NCBI GenBank assembly: GCA_020161015.1
Contig: JAIUOT010000049.1
Location: 62,001-126,000 of the forward strand
Length of the DNA stretch: 64,000 nt
Direction: 5' to 3'
DNA from: Actinomycetota bacterium
Lineage (GTDB): Bacteria; Actinomycetota; Actinomycetes; Propionibacteriales; Propionibacteriaceae
The translations under genes were made by a program, and so were the position numbers. Positions 53,691-62,276 of this stretch are shown piece by piece; position 1 is the first letter of the stretch, and the number at the start of each line of letters is the position of its first letter. The notes under the pieces are model-generated. The model did not search any database. It worked only from the letters and a program-made list of their open reading frames with translations, and was not told the origin of the DNA.

Positions 53691-55385
53691 TCAGGGTTCG
53701 AGGCCGAGCGCCTTCGGGAAGACGGCGAGCGGCACCGAGCCGAGGTTGAGCGCGCGGGTGTGGAAGTCCTTCAGGCTGAACTCCTCACCGGCGGCGCGCG
53801 CAGCGGCCTCCGAGCGGGCGCGGTAGCCCTCCCACAGCCGCTGGCCGATCTTGTAGGACGGGGCCTGGCCCGGCCAGCCGAGGTAGCGGTTGAGCTCGAA
53901 GCGCAGGAACGCCTCGTCCATGTTCACGTTGGCCTTGAAGCACTCCCAGGCCTTCTCCGCGTCCCAGGTGCCGCCGCCCCACTGCGCGGGGGCGGGCTTG
54001 CGGCAGTGCACGCCGATGTCGAGCACGACGCGCGTCGCCCGCATGCGCTGGCCGTCCACCAGGCCGAGGCGGTCGCCGGGGTCGTCCATGAACCCGAACT
54101 CCTCCATCAGCCGCTCGGAGTACAGCGCCCAGCCCTCGCCGTGCCCGGAGCTCCAGCTGACCAGCCGTCGCCACGAGTTCAGCTGCTCGCGGTTGAGCAC
54201 GGCCTGGGCGATCTGCAGGTGGTGGCCCGGGACGCCCTCGTGGTAGACGGTCGTCTTCTCGCGCCAGGTGCTGAACTCGGTGACGCCCGGCGGCACGGAC
54301 CACCACATGCGGCCCGGACGCGAGAAGTCGTCGGACGGGCCGGTGTAGTAGATGCCGCCGTTCTCGGTCGGCGCGATCATGCACTCGATCGTCTTCAGCG
54401 GCTCGGCGAGGCCGAAGTGCACCCCGTCGAGGGCGGCGATCGCGGCGTCCGCGGTCTGCTGCATCCAGCGCTGGAGGGCCTCCTTGCCGTGGAGCCGGCG
54501 GGACGGGTCGGCCTCGAGCGCGGCGACGGCGTCGGCCATCGTTGCGCCCGGACCGGCGATCTCGGCCATGATCCGCTCCTGCTCCGCGGTCATCCGGGCG
54601 AGCTCCTCCAGGCCCCACTCGTAGGTCTCGTCGAGGTCGACGGCGTCGCCGACGAACTCCCGCGACCACAGCGCGTAGCGGTCCCTGCCGACGGCGTCGT
54701 CAGCAGGCGCCTGGCCGGCCAGCTCGTCGCCGAGGAACGCGACCAGCTCGCCGTAGGCCTGGGCGGCCTTGCGTCCGGCCATCGCGAGGTCGTTGGCGAG
54801 CGCACCCTCGGCGGGGCTGCCGTCCGGGGTGGCCCCGGCGAGGAAGGTCACGAAGAACGAGGAGGACGGGTCGGCGAGCTCCGCGGCCTGCTTGATGCCC
54901 TCCTGCACCTGGAGGGCCGCGGGCACGAGGCCGCGCCGGGCGGCCGACCGCAGCGACTCGATGTAGCCGTGGACGGCCCACGGCACCTTCGACACGCGCG
55001 CGGCGATGTTGGCCCAGTCGTCGGTGGTGGCAGTGGGCATCAGGTCGAGGACGTCGCGCAGCGCCTGGAGCGGCGAGGCGATGACGTTCAGCTGGCCCTC
55101 GAACTCCCCTGCCTCGTGCAGGTCGAGGGCGAGCTGCAGCCGGTCGGTCATGGCGGCGACGGTCACCGTGTCGACGTCGTCGGCCGGCTCGGCCGTGGCG
55201 AGCCGGGCGAGCGTCTCACGGCTCAGCCGGGCGAGCTCGGCGTGGCCCTCCGGGGAGAGGTCGGTCATCTGGTGGTCGTGTCCGGGAATGCCCATCTCGG
55301 TCGCGGCGAGCGGGTCGAGCTCGGCGAGGCGGTCGGTGTAGGCGTCGGCGATGGCGTCGATGGCAGTTGCTTGGCGTACAGTCAC
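53691..55385 (-). CDS. DUF885 zinc peptidase-like protein
   Basis: A 564-residue cytoplasmic protein of the DUF885 family. The zinc motif TVYHEGVPGHHLQI (HExxxxHH), followed about 30 residues later by HGEGWALYSERL with a Glu, resembles gluzincin-type metallopeptidases of the M-clan. The N-terminal half is helical. The start is uncertain: GTG 55385 is seven bases after a TATGGT box (leaderless), while ATG 55397 is an alternative. It is divergent from the phosphodiesterase gene. Confidence 0.8.
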   Translation of the reverse strand: MTVRQATAIDAIADAYTDRLAELDPLAATEMGIPGHDHQMTDLSPEGHAELARLSRETLARLATAEPADDVDTVTVAAMTDRLQLALDLHEAGEFEGQLNVIASPLQALRDVLDLMPTATTDDWANIAARVSKVPWAVHGYIESLRSAARRGLVPAALQVQEGIKQAAELADPSSSFFVTFLAGATPDGSPAEGALANDLAMAGRKAAQAYGELVAFLGDELAGQAPADDAVGRDRYALWSREFVGDAVDLDETYEWGLEELARMTAEQERIMAEIAGPGATMADAVAALEADPSRRLHGKEALQRWMQQTADAAIAALDGVHFGLAEPLKTIECMIAPTENGGIYYTGPSDDFSRPGRMWWSVPPGVTEFSTWREKTTVYHEGVPGHHLQIAQAVLNREQLNSWRRLVSWSSGHGEGWALYSERLMEEFGFMDDPGDRLGLVDGQRMRATRVVLDIGVHCRKPAPAQWGGGTWDAEKAWECFKANVNMDEAFLRFELNRYLGWPGQAPSYKIGQRLWEGYRARSEAAARAAGEEFSLKDFHTRALNLGSVPLAVFPKALGLEP

Positions 55386-55452
55386 GATCCCGACCATAGC
55401 CCGCCAGAGCCCGGGCGAGGTACATCCGGCCAGCCCGTCGTCGAGGAGTGTC

Positions 55453-56193
55453 ATGACCCAGATCTGGGGCCACCGCGGCGCCCGTCGAGAGGCCCCGGAG
55501 AACACCGTCCCCGCGTTCCGGCGGGCGCTGGAGATCGGCGTCGACGGTGTGGAGTTCGACGTGCAGCTCACCGCGGACGGCGCGATGGTCGTGATCCACG
55601 ACGAGACGGTCGACCGCACCACCGACGGACACGGCCCGGTGGTCGGGTTCACCCTCGCACAGCTCCGCCGGCTCGAGGCCACCGACGGCATGGACGGGTT
55701 CGCCGGCGTCGGCATCCCCACGCTGGCCGAGGTGCTGGACGTCGTCGCGCCGGCCGGCGTGGCCATCAACATCGAGCTGAAGAACTCCGTCGAGGCCTAC
55801 CACGGGCTGGAGGAGCGTGTCCTGGCCGCGGTCGAGGCCTACGGGATCGCCGACCGCGTGGTGCTGTCGACGTTCAACCACTACTCGCTGAAGCGGCTCC
55901 AGGAGCTGGGGGCGCCGTCGGAGCTCGGCATGCTCTACACCGACCCGCTCTACAAGCCGTGGCGGTACGCGGCGCGGCTGGGCGTGGGTGCGATCCACCC
56001 GCCGGCCCGTTTCGTGATGGGCAGGGGCTACGTCCGCCGCGCGCACGCCGCGGGGCTCGCCGTCCGTCCGTGGGTGGTGAACGGCGAGCGGAAGCTGGCC
56101 CGCATGATCGGCTGGGGGGTGGACGCGGTGTTCACCGACGTGCCCCGCCTCGCCCTCGAGGTGCGCGAGCGCCTCGCGCCCGCGCGGGCCTGA
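55453..56193 (+). CDS. Glycerophosphodiester phosphodiesterase
   Basis: A 246-residue GDPD-family TIM barrel. The catalytic HRGARREAPENT (His and Glu), the metal Glu/Asp pair VEFDVQLTADG and IHDETVDRTTDG are all intact. It frees sn-glycerol-3-phosphate from glycerophosphodiesters. There is no signal peptide, so it is cytoplasmic. ATG 55453 has GAGGAG upstream. Confidence 0.93.
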   Translation: MTQIWGHRGARREAPENTVPAFRRALEIGVDGVEFDVQLTADGAMVVIHDETVDRTTDGHGPVVGFTLAQLRRLEATDGMDGFAGVGIPTLAEVLDVVAPAGVAINIELKNSVEAYHGLEERVLAAVEAYGIADRVVLSTFNHYSLKRLQELGAPSELGMLYTDPLYKPWRYAARLGVGAIHPPARFVMGRGYVRRAHAAGLAVRPWVVNGERKLARMIGWGVDAVFTDVPRLALEVRERLAPARA

Positions 56194-56197
56194 CCGG

Positions 56198-57478
56198 TCA
56201 GGGCACCGTGTCGAGCGCGGCGCCGGCGAGGCCGTCCGCCGGGCTCGGCGCAGGGGTGAAGTCCCACATGCCGCGGTGACGGAAGGCCAGCGCGGCGGGT
56301 ACGAGCAGGCCGGCGGCCGCCCCGATGAACAGCCCGGTCGCGCTCACCTGCAGGACCGCGCCGGCGATCACCTGTGACACCGGGCCGAGGCCGTACATCG
56401 ACAGCATGAGCAGCGCCATCACGCGTCCCACCAGGTGCGACGGGGTCATCCGCTGGAGCAGGCTGATGATCGTGATGGACAGGTACCCGTTGCCGATTCC
56501 TCCGACGACCATCAGCGCCACCGCGACCGCGGTGGACGTCACCAGCCCGAGCGCACCGTAGATGACAGCGAGGAACGGGAAGATGGCCACACCCAGTACA
56601 CCGAGCACCCGCGGGGACGGGGTCGCCACCCCGGCCACCGCCATGCCGACCAGGTTGCCCAGGGCGTAGCCGGACAGGATCATCCCGAAGGCTGCCGCGC
56701 CCTCGGCGAACCGGGTGGACGCGAGCACCGGCAGCCCCACGAGCAGCGGCCCGGTGAGCAGGAAGTTCGCCAGGGCGATGACGATGACCATCGTCCGGGT
56801 GGTGTCGTGGTGCCACGCGTGGCGCAGCCCGTCCGCGACGTCCCTCAGCGGGTGGTGCTCCGAGCCGAAGCCGGCCAGCGGGCGCATCAGCGCGAGGGTG
56901 AGTGCGGCGAACGCGAACGTGGCGGCGTCGACGCCGAAGGCCACCGCGATGCCGGTCAGCCCGGAGCGGCCGTCGGCCGCCCCGCCGAGGAGGGCGACGA
57001 TGCTGCCGGCCAGAGCCGGGCCGACGAACTGCGCGACCTGGTCGGCGATCATCATCAGGGAGTTGCCGGCGGCGAGTTCCTCGCCGGGAAGGACGCGGGG
57101 CAGTGTGGCCTCCGCGGCGGGCAGGAAGAACCCGGAGACCACGCCGAAGGAGAGCGCCACGCCGTAGACCATCCACAGCTCGACGGTGCCCCCGGCCACG
57201 GCCACCACGAGGAGCACGGTGATCGCGAACCGCACGACGTTGGAGGCGAGCATCAGGGTGCGCGGCGAGAACCGGTCGGCCAGCGCGCCGCCGAACAGCA
57301 TCAGCACGGCGCGGGGCACGCCGGCCGCCGCCAGCACGAGGCCCAGCTGGAGGGGGTCGCCGGTGACGGCCAGCACCAGCCAGGGCAGCGCGATCAGGTG
57401 GAACTGGTCGCCGAGGTGGCTGACGGCCTGGCCGAGCCACAGCAGGCGGTACTCGCGACGGGACAGCACGGTGCGCAT
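56198..57478 (-). CDS. MFS transporter, probable exporter
   Basis: A 426-residue major facilitator protein with twelve predicted helices; the N-terminal block FRxLWLGQAVSHLGDQFHLIALPWL-like stretch and GGALADRFSPR (motif A) fit the MFS_3/DHA3 drug-efflux-type group. The gene follows the TetR-family gene on the same strand with a 28-base gap, so the TetR protein likely controls it. The cargo is unknown. Confidence 0.88.
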   Translation of the reverse strand: MRTVLSRREYRLLWLGQAVSHLGDQFHLIALPWLVLAVTGDPLQLGLVLAAAGVPRAVLMLFGGALADRFSPRTLMLASNVVRFAITVLLVVAVAGGTVELWMVYGVALSFGVVSGFFLPAAEATLPRVLPGEELAAGNSLMMIADQVAQFVGPALAGSIVALLGGAADGRSGLTGIAVAFGVDAATFAFAALTLALMRPLAGFGSEHHPLRDVADGLRHAWHHDTTRTMVIVIALANFLLTGPLLVGLPVLASTRFAEGAAAFGMILSGYALGNLVGMAVAGVATPSPRVLGVLGVAIFPFLAVIYGALGLVTSTAVAVALMVVGGIGNGYLSITIISLLQRMTPSHLVGRVMALLMLSMYGLGPVSQVIAGAVLQVSATGLFIGAAAGLLVPAALAFRHRGMWDFTPAPSPADGLAGAALDTVP

Positions 57479-57506
57479 GGGGTTCTTCCTGGGGACGGGC
57501 GGGCGG

Positions 57507-58199
57507 TCACGCCTGCGCGAGGGGGACGGGGGTCGCGTCGGCCGGGATGAGCGTCCCGGCGGAGCGGGCGGCGAGGATGCCGGAGACGAGAGCCTCCACG
57601 GTGATCGCGAACTCGGTGTCGAAGCCCAGGTAGGCGCCCTCGGAGAGCATCCGGCGCACGTGCGGGAAGCGCTCCACGGGCAGGTCGCCCCACGGCTGCT
57701 CGGGCTCGTCGGCCGCGGCCTCGAGGTGGGCGGCGTGGATGCTGGACAGGCCGATCACCGTCTGGCCGATCGCGTCGAGGGCCACCATCGCCTCGACGGC
57801 GGAGAAGCCGGCGTCGTAGAGGATGCCGAGGATGATCTCGACGCCGGCGAGCTGGGCGGGGGTCCGCAGTGAGCGGGCGGCGACCAGCGGCAGCGCCCTC
57901 GGGTGGGCCATGAGCGCCCGGCGGAAGGCGTGCGCGGCGGTGAGGAGCCGCTCGGACGTGCCCTGCGTGGGATCGTCGACACCGGCGTCCAACCCGGACA
58001 TGACGCGGTCGACGATCAGGCTGAACAGTGCCGCCTTCGAAGGCACGTGGTAGTAGATCGTGCTCGCGTCCACGCCCAGGCGGGCGGCGAGCGCCCGCAT
58101 GTTGTGCCCGTCCAGCCCGGTTTCGTCGATCAGCTCCAGTGCTGCGGTGACGATCTGCTCCTGGCTGAGGCTGGGACGGTTCGCCGTGCGCGGGGACAT
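57507..58199 (-). CDS. TetR-family repressor
   Basis: A 230-residue regulator with the TetR helix-turn-helix DGHNMRALAARLGVDASTIYYHVPSKAAL (about residues 38-66) and a C-terminal effector domain of the TetR_C type. It has GAGGAG before ATG 58199. A double palindrome lies just upstream, and the MFS gene follows it, which fits a drug-sensing repressor that controls its own operon. Confidence 0.92.
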   Translation of the reverse strand: MSPRTANRPSLSQEQIVTAALELIDETGLDGHNMRALAARLGVDASTIYYHVPSKAALFSLIVDRVMSGLDAGVDDPTQGTSERLLTAAHAFRRALMAHPRALPLVAARSLRTPAQLAGVEIILGILYDAGFSAVEAMVALDAIGQTVIGLSSIHAAHLEAAADEPEQPWGDLPVERFPHVRRMLSEGAYLGFDTEFAITVEALVSGILAARSAGTLIPADATPVPLAQA

Positions 58200-58216
58200 G
58201 CGGTTCTCCTCGGGTC

Positions 58217-58256
58217 TATCCAACGGTGTTGGATACTACTCCAACACCGTTGGATA
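58217..58256. promoter_or_regulatory. Double TetR operator: palindrome of palindromes
   Basis: O1 is TATCCAAC-GGT-GTTGGATA (58217-58235), with perfect 8-base arms. O2 is TCCAAC-ACC-GTTGGA (58240-58254). Their centres are 21 bases apart. O1 and O2 are inverted copies, so the entire 40-base block is itself a palindrome with perfect 17-base arms around TACTAC. It lies 18 bases upstream of the TetR start. Confidence 0.85.
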
Positions 58257-58297
58257 ACGCAAGCGGGGGAGACCCCGGCGCCCCGGGACCGGTCCGA

Positions 58298-59206
58298 TCA
58301 GTAGTAGTAGGGGAACCGCGACCAGTCGGGCGGGCGCTTCTCCAGGAAGGAGTCGCGGCCCTCGACGGCCTCGTCTGTCATGTAGGCCAGGCGGGTGGTC
58401 TCTCCGGCGAACACCTGCTGCCCGATCAGCCCGTCGTCGATCGCGTTGAACGCGAACTTCAGCATGCGCTGGGCGGTCGGGCTCTTGGCGCACACCTTCG
58501 CCGCCCACTCCAGGCCCTCGGTCTCGAGGTCAGCGTGCGGCACCACCTTGTTGACGGTCCCCATCTCGTACGCGCGCCGGGCGTCGTAGGTGTCGCCGAG
58601 GAAGAAGATCTCGCGGGCGACCTTCTGGCCGACCTGCCGGGCGAGGTAGGCGGAACCGAAGCCGGCGTCGAACGAGCCGACGTCGGCGTCCGTCTGCTTG
58701 AACCGGGCGTGCTCCTCGCTGGCGATGGTGAGGTCGCAGACCACGTGCAGGGAGTGCCCGCCGCCGGCCGCCCACCCGTTGACCAGGGCGATGACGACCT
58801 TCGGCATGAACCGGATCAGCCGCTGCACCTCGAGGATGTGCAGGCGCCCTCCCTCCGCCGCCGCGCGCCGGGCGTCCACGGTGTCCGCGGTGTCGCCGTC
58901 CGCGTACTGGTAGCCGGAGCGCCCGCGGATGCGCTGGTCGCCACCCGAGCAGAACGCCCAGCCGCCGTCCTTCGGTGACGGCCCGTTGCCGGTGAGCAGG
59001 ACGCACCCCACGTCCGCGCTCCTCCGGGCGTGGTCGAGTGCGGTGTACAGCTCGTCGACGGTGTGCGGACGGAACGCGTTGCGCACCTCGGGCCGGTCGA
59101 AGGCGATCCGGACCGCGGGCACGTCGACCGCACGGTGGTAGGTGATGTCGGTGAACGCGAACCCCTCGACGGGCCGCCACAACTCTTCACGCCACGGACT
59201 GGACAT
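58298..59206 (-). CDS. menB: 1,4-dihydroxy-2-naphthoyl-CoA synthase
   Basis: A 302-residue crotonase-fold enzyme that closes the second ring in menaquinone synthesis. The oxyanion-hole region AFCSGGDQRIRG, the GGGHSLHVVCDLTIAS block, the FKQTDADVGSFDAGFGSAYLARQ active loop and the C-terminal FPYYY end are all diagnostic for MenB. The rest of the men pathway is not in the window. It lies upstream of the TetR gene on the same strand. Confidence 0.95.
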   Translation of the reverse strand: MSSPWREELWRPVEGFAFTDITYHRAVDVPAVRIAFDRPEVRNAFRPHTVDELYTALDHARRSADVGCVLLTGNGPSPKDGGWAFCSGGDQRIRGRSGYQYADGDTADTVDARRAAAEGGRLHILEVQRLIRFMPKVVIALVNGWAAGGGHSLHVVCDLTIASEEHARFKQTDADVGSFDAGFGSAYLARQVGQKVAREIFFLGDTYDARRAYEMGTVNKVVPHADLETEGLEWAAKVCAKSPTAQRMLKFAFNAIDDGLIGQQVFAGETTRLAYMTDEAVEGRDSFLEKRPPDWSRFPYYY

Positions 59207-59280
59207 GGAGCACAGGCTAACGTCTCGGCCCCGGCGCCAGGCGCACCGGGGTGAGCTCGGGCGCCCGGTACCTGTTCCGA

Positions 59281-59309
59281 CCAGCTACCTTGCGTAACAA
59301 GGTAGCTGG
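59281..59309. promoter_or_regulatory. PadR operator
   Basis: Perfect 12-base arms CCAGCTACCTTG and CAAGGTAGCTGG around CGTAA. It covers the spacer between the -35 and -10 boxes of the PadR gene, an ideal place for autorepression. Confidence 0.83.
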
Positions 59310-59318
59310 CGTTACCCT
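59290..59318 (+). promoter_or_regulatory. Promoter of the PadR operon
   Basis: TTGCGT (59290-59295), 17 bases, TACCCT (59313-59318). The GTG at 59325 lies seven bases after the -10 box, so the mRNA is probably leaderless. Confidence 0.7.
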
Positions 59319-59324
59319 ATAGAC

Positions 59325-59666
59325 GTGAACAAGGAACAGGAAGGCTGGGCATCCCAGCTGCGCAAGGGCGTCCTGGAGCTGGCTGTGCTCGGACTGCTCG
59401 CCCGCGAGCCGCGCTACGGCTCGCAACTGGTCGAGGAGCTGGCGGCACGGCCGGAGCTCGCCATCACCGCAGGGACGGTGTACCCGCTGGTCGCCAGGCT
59501 GGCCAAGGCCGGGCTGGTCACCTCGACCTGGCAGGAGTCCCCGGTCGGCCCGCCCCGCAAGTACTACACGCTCACCCCGGCCGGCCGCGACACGCTCGCG
59601 GGCATGGCCGGCACTTTCGCCGCGGTGGCCGCAGCCGTCCGCGGAATCGTCGAGGAGGGACGATGA
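59325..59666 (+). CDS. PadR-family transcription regulator
   Basis: A 113-residue winged-helix repressor of the small PadR-s2 type: RKGVLELAVLGLLAREPRYGSQLVEEL, then ITAGTVYPLVARLAKAGLV (recognition helix) and KYYTLTPAGR wing. The palindrome at 59281 in its promoter should be its binding site. It overlaps the next membrane protein gene (ATGA). PadR proteins often respond to phenolics or membrane-damaging drugs and control linked membrane proteins. Confidence 0.93.
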   Translation: MNKEQEGWASQLRKGVLELAVLGLLAREPRYGSQLVEELAARPELAITAGTVYPLVARLAKAGLVTSTWQESPVGPPRKYYTLTPAGRDTLAGMAGTFAAVAAAVRGIVEEGR

Positions 59667-60532
59667 TCACCTCACTGGAGCAGCTCAACCCCCGCGCACG
59701 GGCGGCAGCGCACGACTGGCTCGACCGGGCCGTCGCCGCCGTGGACGCCGACTACCGCGACGCCGTCCGCGAGGACCTGGCCGCCTACTTCACCGACCAC
59801 CTGGACGCGTCCGCCACGCCGGCGGACGTCGCCCGCCTGGCGGCGGGGGTCGGCGAGGCGCAGGACGGGACCGGCGAGCGCCGGCGCTTCGGCGACTGGC
59901 CCGTCGACTTCACCCCGCCGACGGCGCGGAAGGTCGCGCACCGGTGGTGGAACCCCCGCGACGAGCGCCTCTTCGTGCCGCGCGTGTTCGGCCTGGGCTG
60001 GACGCTGAACGTCGGCGCGGCCGCGGTGAAGCTCGGGCTCATCGAGCCGGACGCGGAGGACGAGCCGTTCACGTCCACGCCGGAACCCGCGTTCCGGGCG
60101 GCGCTGGCCGTGCCGGCCGCGCTCACCGCAGCCGTGGCCGCGCACTACCTCTTCCGCTGGCGCGGGCTGCCCGGGCGACTGCCCGCCCAGCTCGGCGCGA
60201 CCGGCCGGGTGGACGGCACGATGCCGCGCGGTGCGGCCGCGGCGGTGGATGTCTCCGTCGCCGCGCTGCCGACGGCCTGGGCCGCTTACCAGGTGGCACG
60301 CGGGACCGACGGCGCGTCCTCCGCCGGGGCGGTTGCTGCGGCGACCGCGGCCGCCGCAACGTCGGCCGGCCTCACGCTCTGGCGTGCCGCGGCCACCGAC
60401 GGACGCCCGCGCCCGTGGGCCGGGCCGGGCCTGGTGGCCCTGCTGTGGGTCCCCTCCGGCGTCGTGCTGCTGGGGCTCGCCCTCGCCGGACGCGCCGCGG
60501 AGCAGCGTCGGGACCTGGGGGTGTCGCGATGA
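59663..60532 (+). CDS. Membrane protein with DUF5808-like segment
   Basis: A 289-residue protein. The first 85 residues are soluble, with a helical pattern that resembles the DUF1048/DUF1700-like stretch found after PadR genes. The block KVAHRWWNPRDERLFVPRVFG resembles the DUF5808 motif, followed by GLGWTLNVGAAAVKLGL and then four or five hydrophobic helices. It overlaps both PadR and CPBP genes. Function unknown; the link to PadR suggests an envelope stress role. Confidence 0.72.
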   Translation: MITSLEQLNPRARAAAHDWLDRAVAAVDADYRDAVREDLAAYFTDHLDASATPADVARLAAGVGEAQDGTGERRRFGDWPVDFTPPTARKVAHRWWNPRDERLFVPRVFGLGWTLNVGAAAVKLGLIEPDAEDEPFTSTPEPAFRAALAVPAALTAAVAAHYLFRWRGLPGRLPAQLGATGRVDGTMPRGAAAAVDVSVAALPTAWAAYQVARGTDGASSAGAVAAATAAAATSAGLTLWRAAATDGRPRPWAGPGLVALLWVPSGVVLLGLALAGRAAEQRRDLGVSR

Positions 60533-61479
60533 GCGTCCAGGTGTCGGCCCCCGTGGCCGCCCGCGTCGCCTGGTCGCGCGTGGGCCTGTACTACGGCATC
60601 GCCCTGGGCGGCGCGGCATTCGTCGCCGTGCTGCTGCGGGTGGTGTCGCCGCTCGCCGGTGCCTGGTCGACGCTGGTGATCCAGCTCGGCGCGGCGGTGC
60701 TGTACATGCCGCTGCCCCTGGTGGCCGGCCTGGTGGTCGAGCGCCGGAACGGCCGCGTCCCCCTGTTGCGCAGGGAGTGGCAGCGCCTGCGCACGGACTT
60801 CTGGCCGACCTTCGGGCGCAGCGCCGGCTACGCCGTCCTCGTCATGGTGGCGATCCTCGCCCTCGGTTTCGGCGTGGCCTGGCTGGCCGGGGTGCTGGGC
60901 GTCCCCGGCGCCGGCCACCTCGTCACCAGTGACGCCGAGTTCCGGGCGCGGATGATGGAGATCGTGCCCGGGATGAGCGCGGACACCCCGCTGCCGCCGG
61001 CGGCTGTCGTGGCCACCGGCGGGATCCTCCAGGGGCTGCTCGCCGGGCTCACCATCAACGCCCTCTTCGCCTTCGGTGAGGAGTACGGGTGGCGGGGCGT
61101 GCTGGCCGAGGAGCTGCGTCCGCTGGGGACGGTCCGGGCGAACCTGCTCACCGGCGTCCTGTGGGGGCTGTGGCACGCGCCGATCATCATGCTCGGCCAC
61201 AACTACGGGGCCGAGTGGGGCTGGGGCATCCCGATGATGGTGCTGTGGACGACCCCGCTGGCGTTCCTGCTCTCGTGGGTGCGCGACCGTTCCGGCTCGG
61301 TGCTGGCCCCGTCGTTCCTCCACGGCGCCTACAACGGCACGATCGGCTTCTACGTGTTCCTCCTGATCGGCGGCAACACCTTCGTCGCCCCGCCGATGGG
61401 CTTCCTGATGGTGCTCGTGCTGACCGTGCTGGCGGTCGTCGTGCACCGGCTGCCGGCACCGACACCCGCCCGCGGGTGA
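60529..61479 (+). CDS. CPBP intramembrane metalloprotease
   Basis: A 316-residue membrane protein with about eight helices. The ABI/CPBP motifs are intact: FGEEYGWRG (EExxxR), then LWGLWHAPIIM (the FxxxH metal His region) and LHGAYNGTIG (HxxxN). In other bacteria such proteins process peptides or protect against self-made bacteriocins. It is the last gene of the PadR operon (overlap ATGA). The substrate is unknown. Confidence 0.9.
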   Translation: MSVQVSAPVAARVAWSRVGLYYGIALGGAAFVAVLLRVVSPLAGAWSTLVIQLGAAVLYMPLPLVAGLVVERRNGRVPLLRREWQRLRTDFWPTFGRSAGYAVLVMVAILALGFGVAWLAGVLGVPGAGHLVTSDAEFRARMMEIVPGMSADTPLPPAAVVATGGILQGLLAGLTINALFAFGEEYGWRGVLAEELRPLGTVRANLLTGVLWGLWHAPIIMLGHNYGAEWGWGIPMMVLWTTPLAFLLSWVRDRSGSVLAPSFLHGAYNGTIGFYVFLLIGGNTFVAPPMGFLMVLVLTVLAVVVHRLPAPTPARG

Positions 61480-61515
61480 CCACCGCGCCCCCGTCCCCGA
61501 GACCGGTTCCCGCCC

Positions 61516-61565
61516 CCGAGTGCCACTCGTGCTGCCGGAATTCCGGTGGCGGGAGTTGCAGTCGG
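61516..61565. repeat. GGAATTCC-centred palindrome, copy C (REP-like)
   Basis: A 50-bp palindrome around GGAATTCC (61537-61544), in the opposite orientation to copies A and B: its complement starts CGTTCGCTGCCGACTGCAAC, as in copy A. The arms are less perfect. It lies between the convergent CPBP and small-protein genes. Confidence 0.8.
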
Positions 61566-61660
61566 CAGCGAACGGCGCGGGTGGGGCTGGTGGGACGCGG
61601 CCACCCCGGCGTTGAGCGGACGCCAGGAGGGCGCGGAAGCGACCCGGGCTGAGGGACGGA

Positions 61661-61691
61661 CGTGGCCCCGGAGGGATCCTCCGGGGCCACG
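61661..61691. terminator. Terminator behind the 87-residue protein gene
   Basis: Arms CGTGGCCCCGGAGG and CCTCCGGGGCCACG around a three-base loop, 17 bases from the stop at 61709. Confidence 0.82.
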
Positions 61692-61708
61692 CGTGTTCCA
61701 GCCGGCGT

Positions 61709-61972
61709 TCATCGCAGCGAGCGCAGGATGGCGACGGAGCTCTGCACGTCGAGCTGACGCTCCGCCACGGTCTCCAGCATCCGGTCGAACCGGGCCTGGC
61801 GCTCGTTCCGCGCCCGGCGCCGCTCCATGCGGGTGGCCCCGGCGAGGTCGGAGCGCTTGGCCCAGTGCAGCAGCCAGAGCCCGAGCGTGGTGGCGACGTG
61901 CGAGGTCATGCCGCGCGCGGTCAGCGCTATCGGCGGACGGGTGTGTTCGCGGTCAATGGTGGAAATGGACAT
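61709..61972 (-). CDS. Small helical basic protein, unknown
   Basis: An 87-residue protein: a hydrophobic centre (VATTLGLWLLHWA) followed by an Arg-rich, amphipathic helix (MERRRARNERQARFDRMLE) and a short C-terminal helix. ATG 61972 has GAAGGA seven bases before it. No family is recognised. It is the second gene after a 23-codon reading frame with a strong ribosome site, and a terminator follows it. It may bind nucleic acid or membranes through the basic helix; this is only a guess. Confidence 0.6.
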   Translation of the reverse strand: MSISTIDREHTRPPIALTARGMTSHVATTLGLWLLHWAKRSDLAGATRMERRRARNERQARFDRMLETVAERQLDVQSSVAILRSLR

Positions 61973-62131
61973 GGTGAATCCTTCATTGGTGGTTTTCGGT
62001 CACGCCGACAAATGCGGCGCGCAAAGGAACCGCCCGGCATTGGGCGGGAAATACTCCGGTGGGTATCCGGATCAGGACGGGGCGGAACCCCGGTCAGGGA
62101 CCGTGAGGGGTTCTCGAGGCTTCGTGAGCGT

Positions 62132-62152
62132 CGCCACCGTCGGACGGTGGCG
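62132..62152 (-). other. Hairpin between the 23-codon gene and the 87-codon gene
   Basis: CGCCACCG and CGGTGGCG with a five-base loop, 11 bases behind the stop of the small gene. With no U-tract it may be a partial terminator, an attenuator or a stability element for the small transcript. The further leader to 61973 shows nothing else clear. Confidence 0.6.
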
Positions 62153-62163
62153 GATCGAAACCG

Positions 62164-62235
62164 CTAGCCGTTCCGGACGGAAGAGACGCCGGCGATGCCG
62201 GCAGCGAGCCCGTTCCGATTTGTCATGGTCTGCAT
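62164..62235 (-). CDS. Very short gene of 23 codons with strong ribosome site
   Basis: On the minus strand ATG 62235 opens a 23-residue frame (begins MQTMTNRNGL, ends SSVRNG, then TAG at 62164). AAAGGAGG, a near-perfect anti-16S match, lies seven bases before the ATG, and a promoter TTGCAT-18-TATGTT sits about 40 bases upstream. The peptide has no signal and a Gly/Ala-rich middle. A hairpin follows 11 bases after the stop. It could be a leader peptide that controls the 87-residue protein gene, or a free small protein. I do not recognise it. Confidence 0.55.
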   Translation of the reverse strand: MQTMTNRNGLAAGIAGVSSVRNG

Positions 62236-62276
62236 TTGCCGGCCTCCTTTCAGATGTGTGCGGCGTGGCGTGGAAC

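Noticed and set aside
53145-56279. A 1044-codon plus-strand open frame
   Set aside because: It runs antisense to the TadE/DUF885 genes and through the phosphodiesterase gene in another frame; composition is typical of a shadow frame.
58217-58256. Terminal inverted repeats of an insertion sequence
   Set aside because: No transposase or target duplication, and the dyads sit at the expected operator position of a TetR gene.
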